Part shown: piece after piece, positions 5,659 through 5,856 of the stretch | Position numbering within the stretch: position 1 is the first letter of the stretch | Layout: every line of letters starts with the position of its first letter | From: Clostridiales bacterium UBA1381 | GTDB taxonomy: Bacteria > Bacillota > Clostridia > UBA1381 | Direction of reading: 5' to 3' | Assembly: GCA_002305435.1 (NCBI GenBank) | Contig: DBQZ01000006.1 | Coordinates: forward strand, 13,331-19,186 | DNA: 5,856 nt | Notes under the pieces: generated by a model | Seen by the model: the letters and a program-made list of their open reading frames with translations, nothing else | What the model was told of the DNA's origin: nothing | Database searches by the model: none | Translations under genes and position numbers: made by a program

Positions 5659-5856
5659 CATAAGCGATGACATCAGGCAGAAATCGGCGGCTCCGGCGGA
5701 TATGACCGCCTTTTGGCGGGCGGGGGTTTCTATGCCGCCGATGGCGTATACCGGAATGGAAACGGCTGAGGTGACTTCATGGAGAAACTCAACACCCCGT
5801 CCCGGCAGACCGCTTTTGCATGCGGTATCGTAGATATGGCCGGCGATAAGCCAGTC
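5653..5856 (-). CDS. TenI/ThiE-family thiamine biosynthesis protein, C-terminal part (5' end beyond window)
   Basis: Sixty-seven C-terminal residues are read on the - strand to a TAA at 5655-5653. 'GHIYDTACKSGLPGRG' (6-21), 'SIPVYAIGGI' (33-42) and 'SAGAADFCLMSSLM' (53-66) match the last part of the TIM barrel of the TenI/ThiE superfamily. These enzymes act in thiamine synthesis. TenI aromatizes the thiazole carboxylate; ThiE joins the thiazole and pyrimidine halves. The GH..DT.CK.GLPGRG stretch fits TenI-type sequences better than classical ThiE, which has a GP...T.TK version there. As I recall, a histidine near this point matters for B. subtilis TenI activity; here H7 is present. Clostridial proteins of this kind are often annotated as thiamine-phosphate synthase, so I give no symbol. 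It is convergent with hydE and belongs to a separate transcription unit, perhaps with other thi genes outside the window. Confidence 0.88.
   Translation of the reverse strand, partial: DWLIAGHIYDTACKSGLPGRGVEFLHEVTSAVSIPVYAIGGIETPARQKAVISAGAADFCLMSSLMK

Noticed and set aside
5627..5833. Plus-strand open frame of 68 codons after the terminator
   Set aside because: It begins inside the terminator loop and runs antisense to a segment that matches TenI/ThiE proteins residue by residue on the other strand.

Overview
The window reads as a compact, gene-dense stretch of a bacterial chromosome, most likely from an anaerobic member of the Clostridia (Ruminococcaceae/Oscillospiraceae-like). The case rests on an [FeFe]-hydrogenase maturase (HydE), strong purine-rich ribosome binding sites, use of ATG, GTG and TTG starts, and roughly balanced GC content judged by eye. 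The taxonomic placement is inference, not a database result.

Layout. Positions 1-5602 hold nine genes on the + strand with gaps of at most 17 bases and several start/stop overlaps, so they probably form one operon or part of one. In order they are: the 3' end of a HI0933-type flavoprotein (1-177); a YaeI-like membrane-anchored or exported metallophosphoesterase (195-1043); a polysaccharide deacetylase-family protein without a signal peptide (1040-1852); a DUF2161-type PD-(D/E)XK nuclease-fold protein starting at GTG (1849-2622); a small Dabb (A/B barrel) protein starting at TTG (2540-2836); a COG1768-like metallophosphoesterase (2847-3548); a YfcE-type phosphodiesterase (3553-4104); an Ogt-type O6-alkylguanine-DNA alkyltransferase (4104-4562); and HydE (4547-5602). 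A strong stem-loop terminator follows at once (5605-5658). Beyond it, convergent on the - strand, is the 3' end of a TenI/ThiE-family thiamine gene (5653-5856) that runs off the window.

How the genes relate. There is no obvious single pathway. The set looks like a housekeeping operon: three different calcineurin-like phosphoesterases, a DNA-repair alkyltransferase, a nuclease-fold protein of unknown role and a hydrogenase maturase, tied together by translational coupling. No mobile element, CRISPR array, RNA gene or clear promoter was seen. The points most worth a second look are the 83-base out-of-frame overlap between the DUF2161 and Dabb genes, the three-phosphoesterase cluster, the apparently cytoplasmic deacetylase, the HydE lacking its auxiliary-cluster cysteines, and the terminator packed between the two convergent genes. 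I did not find a convincing new multi-gene system.
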